This document shows, in pieces, positions 17,598 through 26,155 of a stretch of 64,000 bases of DNA (the stretch's first letter is position 1; each line of letters opens with the position of its first letter). The notes below the pieces were generated by a model, which was not told the origin of the DNA, did no database searches, and saw only the letters and a program-made list of their open reading frames with translations. The stretch comes from Bacillota bacterium (lineage in GTDB: Bacteria; Bacillota; Sulfobacillia; Sulfobacillales; Sulfobacillaceae). Made by a program: the position numbers and the translations under genes. The DNA lies in contig JAJZZP010000068.1 in assembly GCA_021797515.1 (NCBI GenBank), positions 1 through 64,000 on the forward strand. The letters run 5' to 3'.

Positions 17598-18482
17598 ATG
17601 TTTTACGGAGCCATTGAGGCGGGAGGAACCAAGGTATTATGCGGAGTCGGATTGCAAACTGGAGAACTTGTAGACCATGTATCAATTCCCACAAGAGGAC
17701 CGACCGAAACCATTCGTGACATCGTAACCTATTTTCGTTCCCATCCGGTGTCTCGTCTCGGCGTGGCGAGCTTTGGACCTTTGGATCTGGATCCTCGGCA
17801 TGCAACATATGGATCGATTACGAATACACCCAAGATCGCCTGGCGTGGAGTTAATTTCCTTCAATCCTTAAAAAACGCGTTACAACTTACGGTGTTCATC
17901 GACACGGATGTCAACGCTGCGATATTAGCCGAATACGCATGGGGAGCTGCTGCTCATCTGACTACGGCGTTATATGTGACTATTGGGACTGGTATCGGAG
18001 GAGGGGTCTTAGTGGATCGCCGTCCAGTACACGGGTTAATGCATCCGGAAATGGGACATATTGGGATTCGCAAAGATTCTAGTGATGCGTTCCCTGGCAT
18101 TTGCGCGACCCACGTGGACTGTCTTGAAGGCTTGGCTTCGGGACCGGCAATTGCTGCACGATGGCAGGTTTCCTCGCAAGATTTACCTTCGGACCACCCA
18201 GCATGGGCATTGGAAGCCAATTATCTTGCTCAAGCCATAGCCACGTATATTTATGTCTTATCACCGCAACGCATTATCTTGGGTGGAGGCGTTATGCAAC
18301 AAACAGCATTATTACCGGCTATTCGTCGGGCTGTTGCCTCAAACCTCAACGGCTATATTGCACGGCGTGAACTCCTTACGGAGGAGATAGATCATTATAT
18401 TGTTCCCCCTCAATTGGGACAATTAGCGGGGTTACGAGGCGGTTTGTGGTTAGCTCTGCCTTCTATGGATATGGAGCCCTAA
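17598..18482 (+). CDS. ROK-family fructokinase
   Basis: ATP-dependent fructose kinase of the ROK family, similar to Bacillus GmuE/YdhR, about 294 residues. The ATP-binding motif GAIEAGGTKVLCGVG is at the N-terminus. The family signature is at VTIGTGIGGGVLVDRRPVHG, followed by HPEMGHIGI and the zinc-binding His/Cys segment ending CLEGLASGPAIAARW. ATG 17598 has AAGGAG 10 bases upstream and fits the family start better than TTG 17592. It would feed fructose from the isomerases into glycolysis. Confidence 0.92.
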   Translation: MFYGAIEAGGTKVLCGVGLQTGELVDHVSIPTRGPTETIRDIVTYFRSHPVSRLGVASFGPLDLDPRHATYGSITNTPKIAWRGVNFLQSLKNALQLTVFIDTDVNAAILAEYAWGAAAHLTTALYVTIGTGIGGGVLVDRRPVHGLMHPEMGHIGIRKDSSDAFPGICATHVDCLEGLASGPAIAARWQVSSQDLPSDHPAWALEANYLAQAIATYIYVLSPQRIILGGGVMQQTALLPAIRRAVASNLNGYIARRELLTEEIDHYIVPPQLGQLAGLRGGLWLALPSMDMEP

Positions 18483-18626
18483 GTGGTATAGTGTACATCC
18501 CCAGATAGCTAAGGAAACCACAGATCGCTATCCTGCCAATGCAAACTCTACTAATATATTAAAAAGCTGAACCAATACGGGAATAAAGGAGAGCAATGGC
18601 ACTGAAAATAAATAGCTTGAGTTTCG
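18483..18626. other. gap between the ROK kinase and the intron fragment
   Basis: This short AT-rich stretch shows no gene, terminator or clear promoter. It ends where the GTGCG sequence of the putative intron begins. Confidence 0.3.
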
Positions 18627-19060
18627 GTGCGCCAAGGTAAGCTGATCGTTTCGAGTCGGTGTAATTCCGGCCGCCGCAAGGACCAGCCCTTCACGGAGAA
18701 TCGAGTTTTGGGTCCGAGGCCGTGAGGTCTCGGGCTAAGCGTAAACAGAGCGATGTCCAGGCCATAACCCTCCGGGGTGAAGTGATTGAGCTTCGTTAAA
18801 GTATGGTCTGAGGGCCGACTGGGTCGAAACTCCGGGAAGGCAACGAGTAGGGGCACGTTCACGGCGAGTGCCCCGGAGACCTCGGCGGAGTCGTAGAGCA
18901 TGGCATGGCAGAAAACGAAACGAGACAGAACATGGGAGAAGCTCCGGGGTCGCGCAACGCGCGTACCCGCACCCCCGATAGGAGAAGAGTCGAAGGGCCG
19001 GGAATACCCACCGGAGCAGTCGGAGAACGCCATAGTACTCTCCTGTTAGGTCTCAGGCTG
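18627..19060 (+). mobile_element. probable 5' fragment of a group II intron (no reverse transcriptase)
   Basis: The stretch begins with GTGCGCCAAGG, which fits the GUGYG 5' end of group II introns. GAGTCGGTGTAATTCCGGCC and a series of short GC-rich helices follow, like intron domain I. Long overlapping frames on both strands and its composition differ from neighbouring genes, as expected of structured RNA. No reverse-transcriptase frame and no domain V hairpin are found to the right, so it would be a 3'-truncated remnant. Recognition rests on pattern memory. The right boundary is approximate. Confidence 0.4.
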
Positions 19061-19108
19061 TTTGACTGGCCCGGTCTCACGATCAGTGGCTGGGCGTCGC
19101 CGAGAGAA

Positions 19109-19133
19109 AACCCGGATCGGGAGGATCCGGGTT
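19109..19133 (-). terminator. rho-independent terminator for the small minus-strand gene
   Basis: AACCCGGATC and GATCCGGGTT form a perfect 10-bp stem around a 5-base loop. On the minus strand it is followed by TTTTCTC. It lies just 3 bases beyond the stop codon of the minus-strand frame at 19137-19388, which supports that frame as a real gene. Confidence 0.6.
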
Positions 19134-19136
19134 GTG

Positions 19137-19388
19137 TTAGCATTCGCACTCGTCCGGCCCTGATGAGGTGACGAGTCGGGTCAACCAACGCTGGCGGGCC
19201 TCCCGGGTCGGCGGAAACGCATGGTACGGCCAGTGTGTCGGATCATACCAGTGTTGAAACCGCGACCACCCGGCGAGAATGTCCACCCGACGCAATAAGC
19301 GCGGGACGTCGTCCAAGTCCCACCCGGCACACGCGATGAGGGGATTCCCTTCCCTGGCCGCCGTCGCAGAGGAGGGCGCCAAATCCAA
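19137..19388 (-). CDS. small hypothetical protein (83 aa)
   Basis: Not recognised. The protein is rich in Trp, Arg and Pro (GWSRFQHWYDPTHWPYHAF) and ends with CEC. The start would be TTG at 19388 with GGAGG about 11 bases upstream on the minus strand. Support as a gene comes from that ribosome site and from a terminator directly after the stop codon. It sits beside the intron fragment in an otherwise gene-free gap, so it may be accessory DNA. Confidence 0.45.
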   Translation of the reverse strand: MDLAPSSATAAREGNPLIACAGWDLDDVPRLLRRVDILAGWSRFQHWYDPTHWPYHAFPPTREARQRWLTRLVTSSGPDECEC

Positions 19389-19775
19389 GCCCTAGAACGC
19401 CTCCGTCACTCGTCGCATTCCTACAAATACACGAAATACCGAATTAATCGGAATATTTGGTGGAAGTTGGTGCCGCCGAACGTGACAAGGTTTTTCAACG
19501 TGAACCATCGCGTTTAGGGGCCCTTAAAAGACGACGGCCGCCGACGAGCGACATCTAAACAGAAGAAGCATTTGGTTACTGTGGCACGGGTTGCGAAGCA
19601 TGGGTGTTTTGCCTGGGCTACAGTTACTAGCGCAAAACGGCTGAAACGTTCCCCGCTACTCCCTAAGGGGTGGGACATTCTTGTGTCGATCTTTAACTGC
19701 GGTGGGCAGTGATTACACTAGACAAGGTAGAACGAATGTGGTCTATTATGGGAGAGGAAAACGGAGGTGTCCTGC
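19389..19775. other. 387-base gap upstream of accC
   Basis: No gene is visible. The stretch should carry the promoter of the accC-led cluster. A possible extended -10, TGATTACACT, lies near 19708, without a good -35 partner. No accB (biotin carboxyl carrier) frame is present, although accB usually precedes accC. Confidence 0.4.
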
Positions 19776-21122
19776 TTGTTCAAGAAGATACTCGTTGCCA
19801 ATAGAGGAGAAATTGCCATTCGGATCATGCGTGCTGCCAGGGACTTAGGAGTGGCCACGGTGGCGGTCTATTCCGAGGCTGATAAAGACTCTCCGCATGT
19901 GCGTTATGCCGACGAGGCGTTCCCGATTGGGCCCGCGCCGTCGCAACTGAGCTACTTGCATATTCCCAACATTATTAACGCGGCGGTGCAAACTGGTGCC
20001 GAAGCTATTCATCCCGGATATGGATTTTTATCGGAGAATTATCACTTTGCCGCGATCTGCAAGACATGGGGTTTGGTCTTTATTGGCCCCCCTGCGACAG
20101 CCATCGAGCAAATGGGTATTAAGGCCCAAGCCCGACAGGTGATGCAAAACGCCGGGGTGCCCGTAGTTCCAGGCACTGAGGGCACCGTGAGTGACTTGAA
20201 CGAGGCCCGAAACATTGCAGAGCAGATCGGCTATCCTATTTTGGTCAAAGCGTCTTTTGGTGGTGGAGGACGAGGCATCCGCATCGTGGAAAGTGCCGAT
20301 GAGTTGGAAGATGCTGTTGAACGCGCTAGCCGCGAGGCGAAATCCGCCTTCGGCCAGGGAGATGTCTATCTGGAGAAATATTTGAAACGCCCCCGCCATA
20401 TTGAAATTCAAGTGCTCGCCGATGACATGGGACATGTGGTGGCGTTGGGGGAACGGGAATCCTCGTTGCAGCGCCGTCGGCAAAAAGTGTTGGAAGAAGC
20501 GCCGTCGGTGGCGGTGACGCCGGAAATACGGCGGCAAATGAGCGAAGCCGCGATTCGGGCTGCACAGGCCGTGGGATACACGAGTGCCGGAACACTGGAA
20601 TTTCTTCTCGATGAAGAGGGACGATTTTACTTTATGGAAATGAATACCCGGGTGCAAGTCGAGCATCCTTGTACTGAGATGGTAACCGGGATCGATGTAG
20701 TTAAAGAACAAATCCGGGTGGCGGCGGGGTTGCCATTGTCGGTTAGCCAAGACCAAGTGCAATTGAACGGTTGGAGCATTGAATGCCGGATTAACGCGGA
20801 AGATCCCAGTAAACAATTTCGACCGAGTCCAGGGACGATCACGCTGTGGCACGAACCGGCGGGACCGGGAGTGCGCGTGGATTCGGGAGCTGACCAAGGA
20901 TATGTAGTGCAGCCGTTTTATGATTCGCTGTTGGCGAAGTTGGTTACTTGGGGGCGTACCCGTGAGGAAGCCATCGCACGGATGCGCCGCGCGCTTTCGG
21001 AATTTCGCATTGAAGGGGTTAAAACCACGTTGCAATTGCATCAGCAATTGATGGAAGATCCCGATTTTGTCAAAGGGGATATCCACACCAACTTTTTGGC
21101 AGAGCGCATGGAAGGGGCTTAA
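19776..21122 (+). CDS. accC: acetyl-CoA carboxylase biotin carboxylase subunit
   Basis: ATP-dependent carboxylation of biotin for fatty-acid synthesis, about 448 residues. It starts with the standard FKKILVANRGEIAIRIMRAA. The ATP-grasp region has a glycine-rich loop in KASFGGGGRGIR, and MNTRVQVEHPCTEMVTGID is the biotin-carboxylase signature. TTG 19776 has CGGAGG at 8 bases and gives the family N-terminus; GTG 19767 overlaps the ribosome site. It heads the conserved cluster. The carrier gene accB is missing upstream and must be elsewhere. Confidence 0.95.
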   Translation: MFKKILVANRGEIAIRIMRAARDLGVATVAVYSEADKDSPHVRYADEAFPIGPAPSQLSYLHIPNIINAAVQTGAEAIHPGYGFLSENYHFAAICKTWGLVFIGPPATAIEQMGIKAQARQVMQNAGVPVVPGTEGTVSDLNEARNIAEQIGYPILVKASFGGGGRGIRIVESADELEDAVERASREAKSAFGQGDVYLEKYLKRPRHIEIQVLADDMGHVVALGERESSLQRRRQKVLEEAPSVAVTPEIRRQMSEAAIRAAQAVGYTSAGTLEFLLDEEGRFYFMEMNTRVQVEHPCTEMVTGIDVVKEQIRVAAGLPLSVSQDQVQLNGWSIECRINAEDPSKQFRPSPGTITLWHEPAGPGVRVDSGADQGYVVQPFYDSLLAKLVTWGRTREEAIARMRRALSEFRIEGVKTTLQLHQQLMEDPDFVKGDIHTNFLAERMEGA

Positions 21123-21142
21123 ATACCCCAAGGAGGACTCGT

Positions 21143-21526
21143 ATGGATGATGTTGAAACTGCGGTGACGGTGCCGTCAATTCAAATTGCTAATGACGTGA
21201 TAGCTGCCATTGCAGGATTGGCCGCGACCGAGGTCGACGGTGTGGTGGGCATGACCGGAGGTCTAGCGGGGGGACTTTCTGAGATGCTCGGTAAGCGGGA
21301 TCCGACAAAAGGGGTTAAACTTGACGTGAAGGATAATCTCGTCGGGTTTGATCTTTATCTGGTTGTCCAATTTGGCATAAAAATCCCTGAGGTTGCCAGT
21401 CGGGTTCAAGAACAGGTAAAGATTCAAGTCGAGAACATGACGGGACTTCACGTGACACAAGTCAACATTCATGTGCAAGGAGTTTCGTTTGCGACGTCGT
21501 CGCAGTTGCCCGGGAACCTGGAGTAG
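21143..21526 (+). CDS. Asp23/Gls24-family protein (YqhY-like)
   Basis: Small cytoplasmic protein of the Asp23 family, 127 residues. The family core is visible in IANDVIAAIAGLAATEVDGVVGM and VASRVQEQVKIQVENMTGLHVTQVNIHVQGV. In Bacillus the homologous yqhY lies between accC and nusB and is linked to control of lipid synthesis. The same place here supports the call. AAGGAGG precedes ATG. Confidence 0.92.
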   Translation: MDDVETAVTVPSIQIANDVIAAIAGLAATEVDGVVGMTGGLAGGLSEMLGKRDPTKGVKLDVKDNLVGFDLYLVVQFGIKIPEVASRVQEQVKIQVENMTGLHVTQVNIHVQGVSFATSSQLPGNLE

Positions 21527-21545
21527 TTTGGCGAGGAGGATTAAT

Positions 21546-21974
21546 ATGGCGCGCCACCGCGGAAGGGAACTCGCCTTGCGGGTGTTGTTCGAACAAGATT
21601 TGGCTCGTACCGAGGCGGAAGAACTACTGCGGCGGGCATTGATGGACGAAGCCGAAGACATTCGTCATTTCACCTGGGATCTGGTCTTGGGCACTCTTCA
21701 GCATCGCGATGAATTGGATGCCTTGATTAGTCAGGCAGCTATCGATTGGAAACTTCATCGAATGCCTACAATTGACCGTAATATTTTACGTCTGGCAACG
21801 TTTGAAATCGTATATACCCTCAATACCCCCATATCCGTGATTATTAATGAAGCACTGGAACTGGCGCAGGAATATAGCACGGATGATGCTAAGAAGTTCG
21901 TGAATGGGGTGTTGGCAACACTTTCTAAGAGTGTTCGGCCGGAAGGTGATCGCGATAAACCCTCTAACCTATAA
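21546..21974 (+). CDS. nusB: transcription antitermination factor NusB
   Basis: RNA-binding factor for rRNA antitermination, about 142 residues. It begins ARHRGRELALRVLFEQDLA and ends with the NusB helices IDRNILRLATFEI and VIINEALELAQEYSTDDAKKF followed by VNGVLATL. ATG 21546 has GAGGAGG at 6 bases. The place after the Asp23 gene is conserved among Firmicutes. Confidence 0.95.
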   Translation: MARHRGRELALRVLFEQDLARTEAEELLRRALMDEAEDIRHFTWDLVLGTLQHRDELDALISQAAIDWKLHRMPTIDRNILRLATFEIVYTLNTPISVIINEALELAQEYSTDDAKKFVNGVLATLSKSVRPEGDRDKPSNL

Positions 21975-21993
21975 CGGGGACGAATTGGACGGC

Positions 21994-22950
21994 ATGGTTA
22001 TGGGGATCGACACCAGTGCCTATACCACGTCTCTAGCCGTAGTGACTCGAGACCAGGTGGTGTTCGATCAACGGATGGTGCTTTCGGTGCCTCAGGGACA
22101 CAGAGGACTGCGCCCCAGCGAGGCTGTCTACCATCATGCCCGCAATTTTCCGGTGTTATATAAAAGATGGAAGCAGATTGCGGAAAATCTGGAGATTCCG
22201 GTTCGCGCAGTGGCAGCATCAACTCGTCCTCGTCCGATTGCAGATGCCTATCTGCCTACGTTTACCGTGGGGGAGGCTTATGCTCAAGTTATAGCCCTCA
22301 CGCTAAATGTACCGTTAATTGCAACATCGCATCAAGAAGGGCATATTCGCGCTGGACTTTATGCCGCTGGGCGCTCGTTCTCACAGCGGTTTTATGCGTT
22401 GCATGTGTCAGGCGGCACGACAGAATTGCTGCAAGTGGAGCCCCGGGGGCCAGGGGCTTGGGATATTGCATTGCTGGGTGGCAGTGACGATCTCTATGCC
22501 GGTCAATTTGTTGATCGGATTGGAGTGGCATTGGGACTTGCCTTTCCTGCAGGACCGGAATTGGAGCGGTTAGCTTTGGATTCGGTGAATCCGTTGATGT
22601 TTAACCCTGGGACTGTCCGCCGTAAAGACGGTAAAGTTTGGATAAGTTTTTCTGGTTTAGAAGCTCAGGCGCAACGGGCCCTAAAAGAGGGTAAACTGCC
22701 CCAAGATATAGCCCGTGGAGTGGAAATCGGCGTTGGCCGGGCTTTGGCAAATGTGATTGAAGCAGGTGCCAAACCTGGGCCTTTAGTTGTGGTTGGGGGG
22801 GTGGCTGCCAACAAGACGGTCCGAGACATTATCCGTCATGGGGCAGAGTTTGACCCCAAATGGGATATTCTGTTTGGCACGCCACAATTAAGCCGCGACA
22901 ATGCAGTGGGGGTGGCATGGATTGGTTGGGACAATTGGCACCGACGATGA
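21994..22950 (+). CDS. TsaD/Kae1-like ASKHA protein
   Basis: Homologue of the tRNA threonylcarbamoyladenosine transferase family, about 318 residues. It shows MGIDTSAYTTSLAVV at the start, the metal-binding SHQEGHIRAGLYA, FYALHVSGGTTELLQVE and the late VVGGVAANKTVRD. The sequence is shorter and more divergent than canonical TsaD, so it may be a paralogue. The start is uncertain: ATG 21994 or 22000, or TTG 21985 with a better placed GGGGA. It overlaps nothing but follows nusB closely and precedes folD by 10 bases. Confidence 0.8.
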   Translation: MVMGIDTSAYTTSLAVVTRDQVVFDQRMVLSVPQGHRGLRPSEAVYHHARNFPVLYKRWKQIAENLEIPVRAVAASTRPRPIADAYLPTFTVGEAYAQVIALTLNVPLIATSHQEGHIRAGLYAAGRSFSQRFYALHVSGGTTELLQVEPRGPGAWDIALLGGSDDLYAGQFVDRIGVALGLAFPAGPELERLALDSVNPLMFNPGTVRRKDGKVWISFSGLEAQAQRALKEGKLPQDIARGVEIGVGRALANVIEAGAKPGPLVVVGGVAANKTVRDIIRHGAEFDPKWDILFGTPQLSRDNAVGVAWIGWDNWHRR

Positions 22951-22960
22951 GGGAGGGCAT

Positions 22961-23812
22961 ATGGCAAACATTTTGGATGGGAAATGGGTTGCGGCTAGTA
23001 TACGACAAGAATTACAGGCGCAGGTGGGCGCATATCAACAGGAACATCAGAAACGGCCCGGCCTTGAGGTGGTGTTGGTAGGGGACGACCCTGCATCGCA
23101 TGTCTATGTTCGGAACAAGGAACGCGCTTGTGCTCAAGCTGGCATTTTTTCCGAAACAGTCAACTTGCCGGCCGAATCAGCTACGGAAACCGTTATCGAA
23201 GTGGTAGATCGTGCCAATCGCGATGCTTCGATCCACGGTATTTTGGTGCAAATGCCCTTACCGCCACAAATCGATACTCAAGCAGTATTAAGTGCGATTA
23301 GTCCCAAGAAGGATGTAGATGGACTCACATCGCAAAACTTGGGGCATTTGGCTCAAGGGAAGCCGGGGCTATTTCCATGCACCCCCCGGGGTGTGATTGC
23401 CCTCTTAGACTATTATGGGATTGTCCTAACTGGGCGACGCGCATTGGTGGTTGGGCGCAGCATGTTGGTAGGAAAACCGTTGAGTTTGTTACTTCTGGCA
23501 CGGGATGCGACCGTTACCATGGCCCATTCGCGATCGCGTGACTTAGACCAATTGGTGGCGGAAGCCGAAATTTTGGTGGCCGCGGTGGGCCGCCCGCAAA
23601 TGATTCGTGGTGAATGGATAAAAAATGGAGCGGTGGTCGTTGATGTGGGTATCAATCGGACTCCCGATGGGTTAGTGGGTGATGTTGCCTACCAGGAAGC
23701 GGTTTCCCGAGCTGAGTGGATTACCCCGGTTCCGGGAGGAGTAGGCCCGATGACTATTGCCATGTTGCTCGACAACACTTGGCTAGCATTTCTGAACCAG
23801 GAGCGGTCGTGA
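22961..23812 (+). CDS. folD: FolD methylene-THF dehydrogenase/cyclohydrolase
   Basis: Bifunctional one-carbon enzyme, 283 residues. Motifs are VGDDPASHVYVRNKERAC (catalytic Lys region), GILVQMPLPP and SPKKDVDG, and the NADP site has VVGRSMLVGKPLSLLLL. The C-terminus has TPVPGGVGPMTIAMLL. ATG 22961 follows GGGAGGG. It overlaps the start of xseA. It can also serve to link formate-derived one-carbon units to metabolism, relevant to the formate dehydrogenase further on. Confidence 0.96.
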   Translation: MANILDGKWVAASIRQELQAQVGAYQQEHQKRPGLEVVLVGDDPASHVYVRNKERACAQAGIFSETVNLPAESATETVIEVVDRANRDASIHGILVQMPLPPQIDTQAVLSAISPKKDVDGLTSQNLGHLAQGKPGLFPCTPRGVIALLDYYGIVLTGRRALVVGRSMLVGKPLSLLLLARDATVTMAHSRSRDLDQLVAEAEILVAAVGRPQMIRGEWIKNGAVVVDVGINRTPDGLVGDVAYQEAVSRAEWITPVPGGVGPMTIAMLLDNTWLAFLNQERS

Positions 23813-25005
23813 TGCGCAACAGCCCGCAAAAGTTCACGGTTAGTCAATTGGTGCAGGCTATCCGACAGTTGGTGGAAGGGGTCCCGGAATGGCAACACTT
23901 GTGGGTGCAAGGGGAGTTGTCTGGGGTCAAACACCACTCGTCGGGGCATTGGTATTTTGTTATGAAAGACGATCAGGCGCAAATTCGCAGTGTGATGTTT
24001 CGGCGCGATGCCTTGTCTTTAGATAGCCCCTTGCGCGACGGAATGCAGGTTTTGGCATTAGGCAGAGTAGGCGTCTTTGAGAGAGACGGGCAGACACAGC
24101 TTTATGTTACGCAAATTCACGATATTGGGGCTGGCAAAGCTCACTTAGCGTTAGAAGCTTTGAAGCAAAAATTGGCTGCTGAAGGTTTGTTTTCTCGCCC
24201 AAAACGTGCTGTACCGCTATTACCCAAGGCAGTAGGGGTGGTCACCTCACCAACCGGAGCTGCTCGTCGTGACATTGAAACTGTGGTTGGGCGTCGTTAT
24301 CCGGGTATGGTGATCCGACTGTATCCAGTCCTGGTTCAAGGTAAAGAAGCGACGGCAGCCCTGGTCGAGGCCTTATCGTCTGTGTCGACCGCAGATGTTG
24401 ACGTGGTGATTGTGGGTCGGGGTGGTGGGTCTAAAGAAGATCTTATGGTGTTTAACGAAGAGGCAGTGGTGCGTGCGGTAGCACGTTGCCCGGTGCCGGT
24501 GATATCGGCAGTAGGTCATGAAATTGATACCACGTTGGTGGACTTGGCAGCGGATTTGCGTGCTGCCACGCCGTCTGCCGCGGCGGAACTAGCCGTGCCT
24601 GAATTGGTTCGATTGGTTCATTGGCAAAACACTTTAATGTCACGTGCTCAACAAGCCATTGTGGGGCGTCTCGATTCTGAACGCAGGCGTTTAGTAGGCT
24701 GGACTGCCCATGGCATTTTAACGCAGCCCGGTGTATTGCTGCGGGAGGCTAAATTACGGCTGGATCGTTTGCAGGAACGGGCGGACCGATCTTGGGAGCG
24801 AAGACTCAGGGAACAACGTCATCGCTGGGACCGTGCGCAAGCACAAATTCAAAGTCTTAATCCGGAGGCAATCTTAGACCGTGGTTATGCGTATGTCACC
24901 AATGGCGAGGGCAGCCTGGTAACTGCTGTCCAAATCATGCCTAATGAGTTCTACGAAATCCATTGGTATAATGGAAGTCACTGGGTGACCAGAGTGAATC
25001 GGTAG
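23812..25005 (+). CDS. xseA: exodeoxyribonuclease VII large subunit
   Basis: Large subunit of the single-strand exonuclease VII, about 397 residues. The N-terminal OB fold has LWVQGELSGVKHHSSGHWYF. The catalytic domain has VVTSPTGAARRDIETVVGRR, IVGRGGGSKEDLMVFNEE and SAVGHEIDTTLVDLAADLRA. It is followed by a coiled-coil-like C-terminal part. ATG 23812 overlaps the folD stop codon. The small subunit is the next gene. Confidence 0.95.
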   Translation: MRNSPQKFTVSQLVQAIRQLVEGVPEWQHLWVQGELSGVKHHSSGHWYFVMKDDQAQIRSVMFRRDALSLDSPLRDGMQVLALGRVGVFERDGQTQLYVTQIHDIGAGKAHLALEALKQKLAAEGLFSRPKRAVPLLPKAVGVVTSPTGAARRDIETVVGRRYPGMVIRLYPVLVQGKEATAALVEALSSVSTADVDVVIVGRGGGSKEDLMVFNEEAVVRAVARCPVPVISAVGHEIDTTLVDLAADLRAATPSAAAELAVPELVRLVHWQNTLMSRAQQAIVGRLDSERRRLVGWTAHGILTQPGVLLREAKLRLDRLQERADRSWERRLREQRHRWDRAQAQIQSLNPEAILDRGYAYVTNGEGSLVTAVQIMPNEFYEIHWYNGSHWVTRVNR

Positions 25006-25016
25006 GGGGAAATGGG

Positions 25017-25247
25017 ATGGCTGTGGCGCCAGAAACCAATGACAATGACTTATCTCAATATGAAGCAATCATCGAACGGATAGAAGAAATTGTGCGTCTT
25101 TTGGAAAGCGGTCGTTCTCCCTTGGCAGAGAGCTTGAAACTTTATGCGGAGGCCAAGTCCTTAACCGAGAAGGCCAACCGATTGCTGGAGAGGGCTGAGT
25201 CTAGCCTTGGCCTCTATCCTACTGAAATAAAGGCGGAGGAGTTATAG
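25017..25247 (+). CDS. xseB: exodeoxyribonuclease VII small subunit
   Basis: 76-residue partner of XseA with the family pattern YEAIIERIEEIVRLLESG, then SLKLYAEAKSLTEKANRLLE. It is helical and charged. The start codon follows AGGGGGA. It overlaps the next gene by one base. Confidence 0.93.
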   Translation: MAVAPETNDNDLSQYEAIIERIEEIVRLLESGRSPLAESLKLYAEAKSLTEKANRLLERAESSLGLYPTEIKAEEL

Positions 25248-26131
25248 TGGATGTCGCCTCTTGGTTGATAGAGACGCGCGCCCTAATTGACCGATGGATC
25301 CAAGAAGACTTTCCTCCGGATGCCTGTTCTGGCGGCACCGTGGAAGAGGTTATGAGATATTCGTTGCTGGCCGGTGGCAAGCGATTACGTCCGCAGCTGG
25401 TTTTGGCCAGTGCTGCATATCTCGGTCATGCCCTTGAAGAATTTAAAGAAATAGCGTTGGCAGTGGAGTATCTGCACACGTATTCCCTGATTCATGATGA
25501 TTTGCCGGCGATGGACAATGACGACTGGCGTCGCGGTAGTCCTACTGCGCACAAGCAATTCGGGGAAGCTATGGCAATCCTGGGGGGAGACGCGCTGTTA
25601 ACGGAGGCCTTTGTCAAGATGACGGCACCCGTGCTGGCTGCTCGCTTTGATCCGTCTCGGCTGGTAGCGGCGATAGGAAACTTTTCTCATGCAGTGGGGC
25701 GCCATGGGCTCATTCAAGGTCAAGTCAAAGATTTGGCTGGAGAAGGACAAGCCTTGCAACTGAAACAATTGGCAGAAATTCATCACAAGAAAACGGGAGC
25801 TTTGATTATTGCCTGTGTACAGATGCCAGCCATGGTTGTGGGCGATTTTGTGTCTGAGGCGAGATTAATAGAGTATGGCAGCCATTTTGGTTTAGCGTTT
25901 CAAATTGTGGATGATATTTTGAATGAAACCGGCGACGCGGCAATGATGGGTAAATCCACGGGTACTGACAGAGCTTTGGGTAAGGCGACCTATCCCGCTC
26001 TTTTGGGAATGGAAGAATCCAGGCGTTTGACGGAATATCATCGTATCCAAGCAAAAACCGCGCTGGGATGGGAACCGAGAGCGGAACTGTTACAAGGCTT
26101 AATTGATTTTGCGATCGACCGCCAGTGGTAG
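25247..26131 (+). CDS. ispA: polyprenyl (farnesyl/geranylgeranyl) diphosphate synthase
   Basis: Trans-prenyltransferase that condenses isopentenyl units, 294 residues. It has GGKRLRPQLVLAS, the first aspartate-rich motif in HDDLPAMDNDDWRRG, GDALLTEAF, the glutamine helix motif FQIVDDILNETGD and the family C-terminus. The GTG start overlaps the xseB stop codon. Its partner dxs follows by 24 bases, so precursor supply and chain elongation are coupled. Confidence 0.94.
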   Translation: MDVASWLIETRALIDRWIQEDFPPDACSGGTVEEVMRYSLLAGGKRLRPQLVLASAAYLGHALEEFKEIALAVEYLHTYSLIHDDLPAMDNDDWRRGSPTAHKQFGEAMAILGGDALLTEAFVKMTAPVLAARFDPSRLVAAIGNFSHAVGRHGLIQGQVKDLAGEGQALQLKQLAEIHHKKTGALIIACVQMPAMVVGDFVSEARLIEYGSHFGLAFQIVDDILNETGDAAMMGKSTGTDRALGKATYPALLGMEESRRLTEYHRIQAKTALGWEPRAELLQGLIDFAIDRQW

Positions 26132-26155
26132 AGGGTTTCCAAAGGAGGGACGAAA

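Noticed and set aside
18551-19033. 160-codon frame on the minus strand in the gap after the ROK kinase
   Set aside because: It overlaps other long frames on both strands and the sequence looks like structured RNA (intron-like). The amino-acid sequence is Arg/Pro/Ser-rich, with no recognisable domain.
18905-19171. 88-codon frame on the plus strand in the same gap
   Set aside because: Same reason; Arg/Gly/Pro-rich low-quality sequence inside the putative intron RNA.
20028-21179. Long open frame (383 codons) on the minus strand opposite accC
   Set aside because: It is a mirror of the codon bias of accC, has no domain features and no ribosome site, and lies fully inside a clear biotin carboxylase gene.
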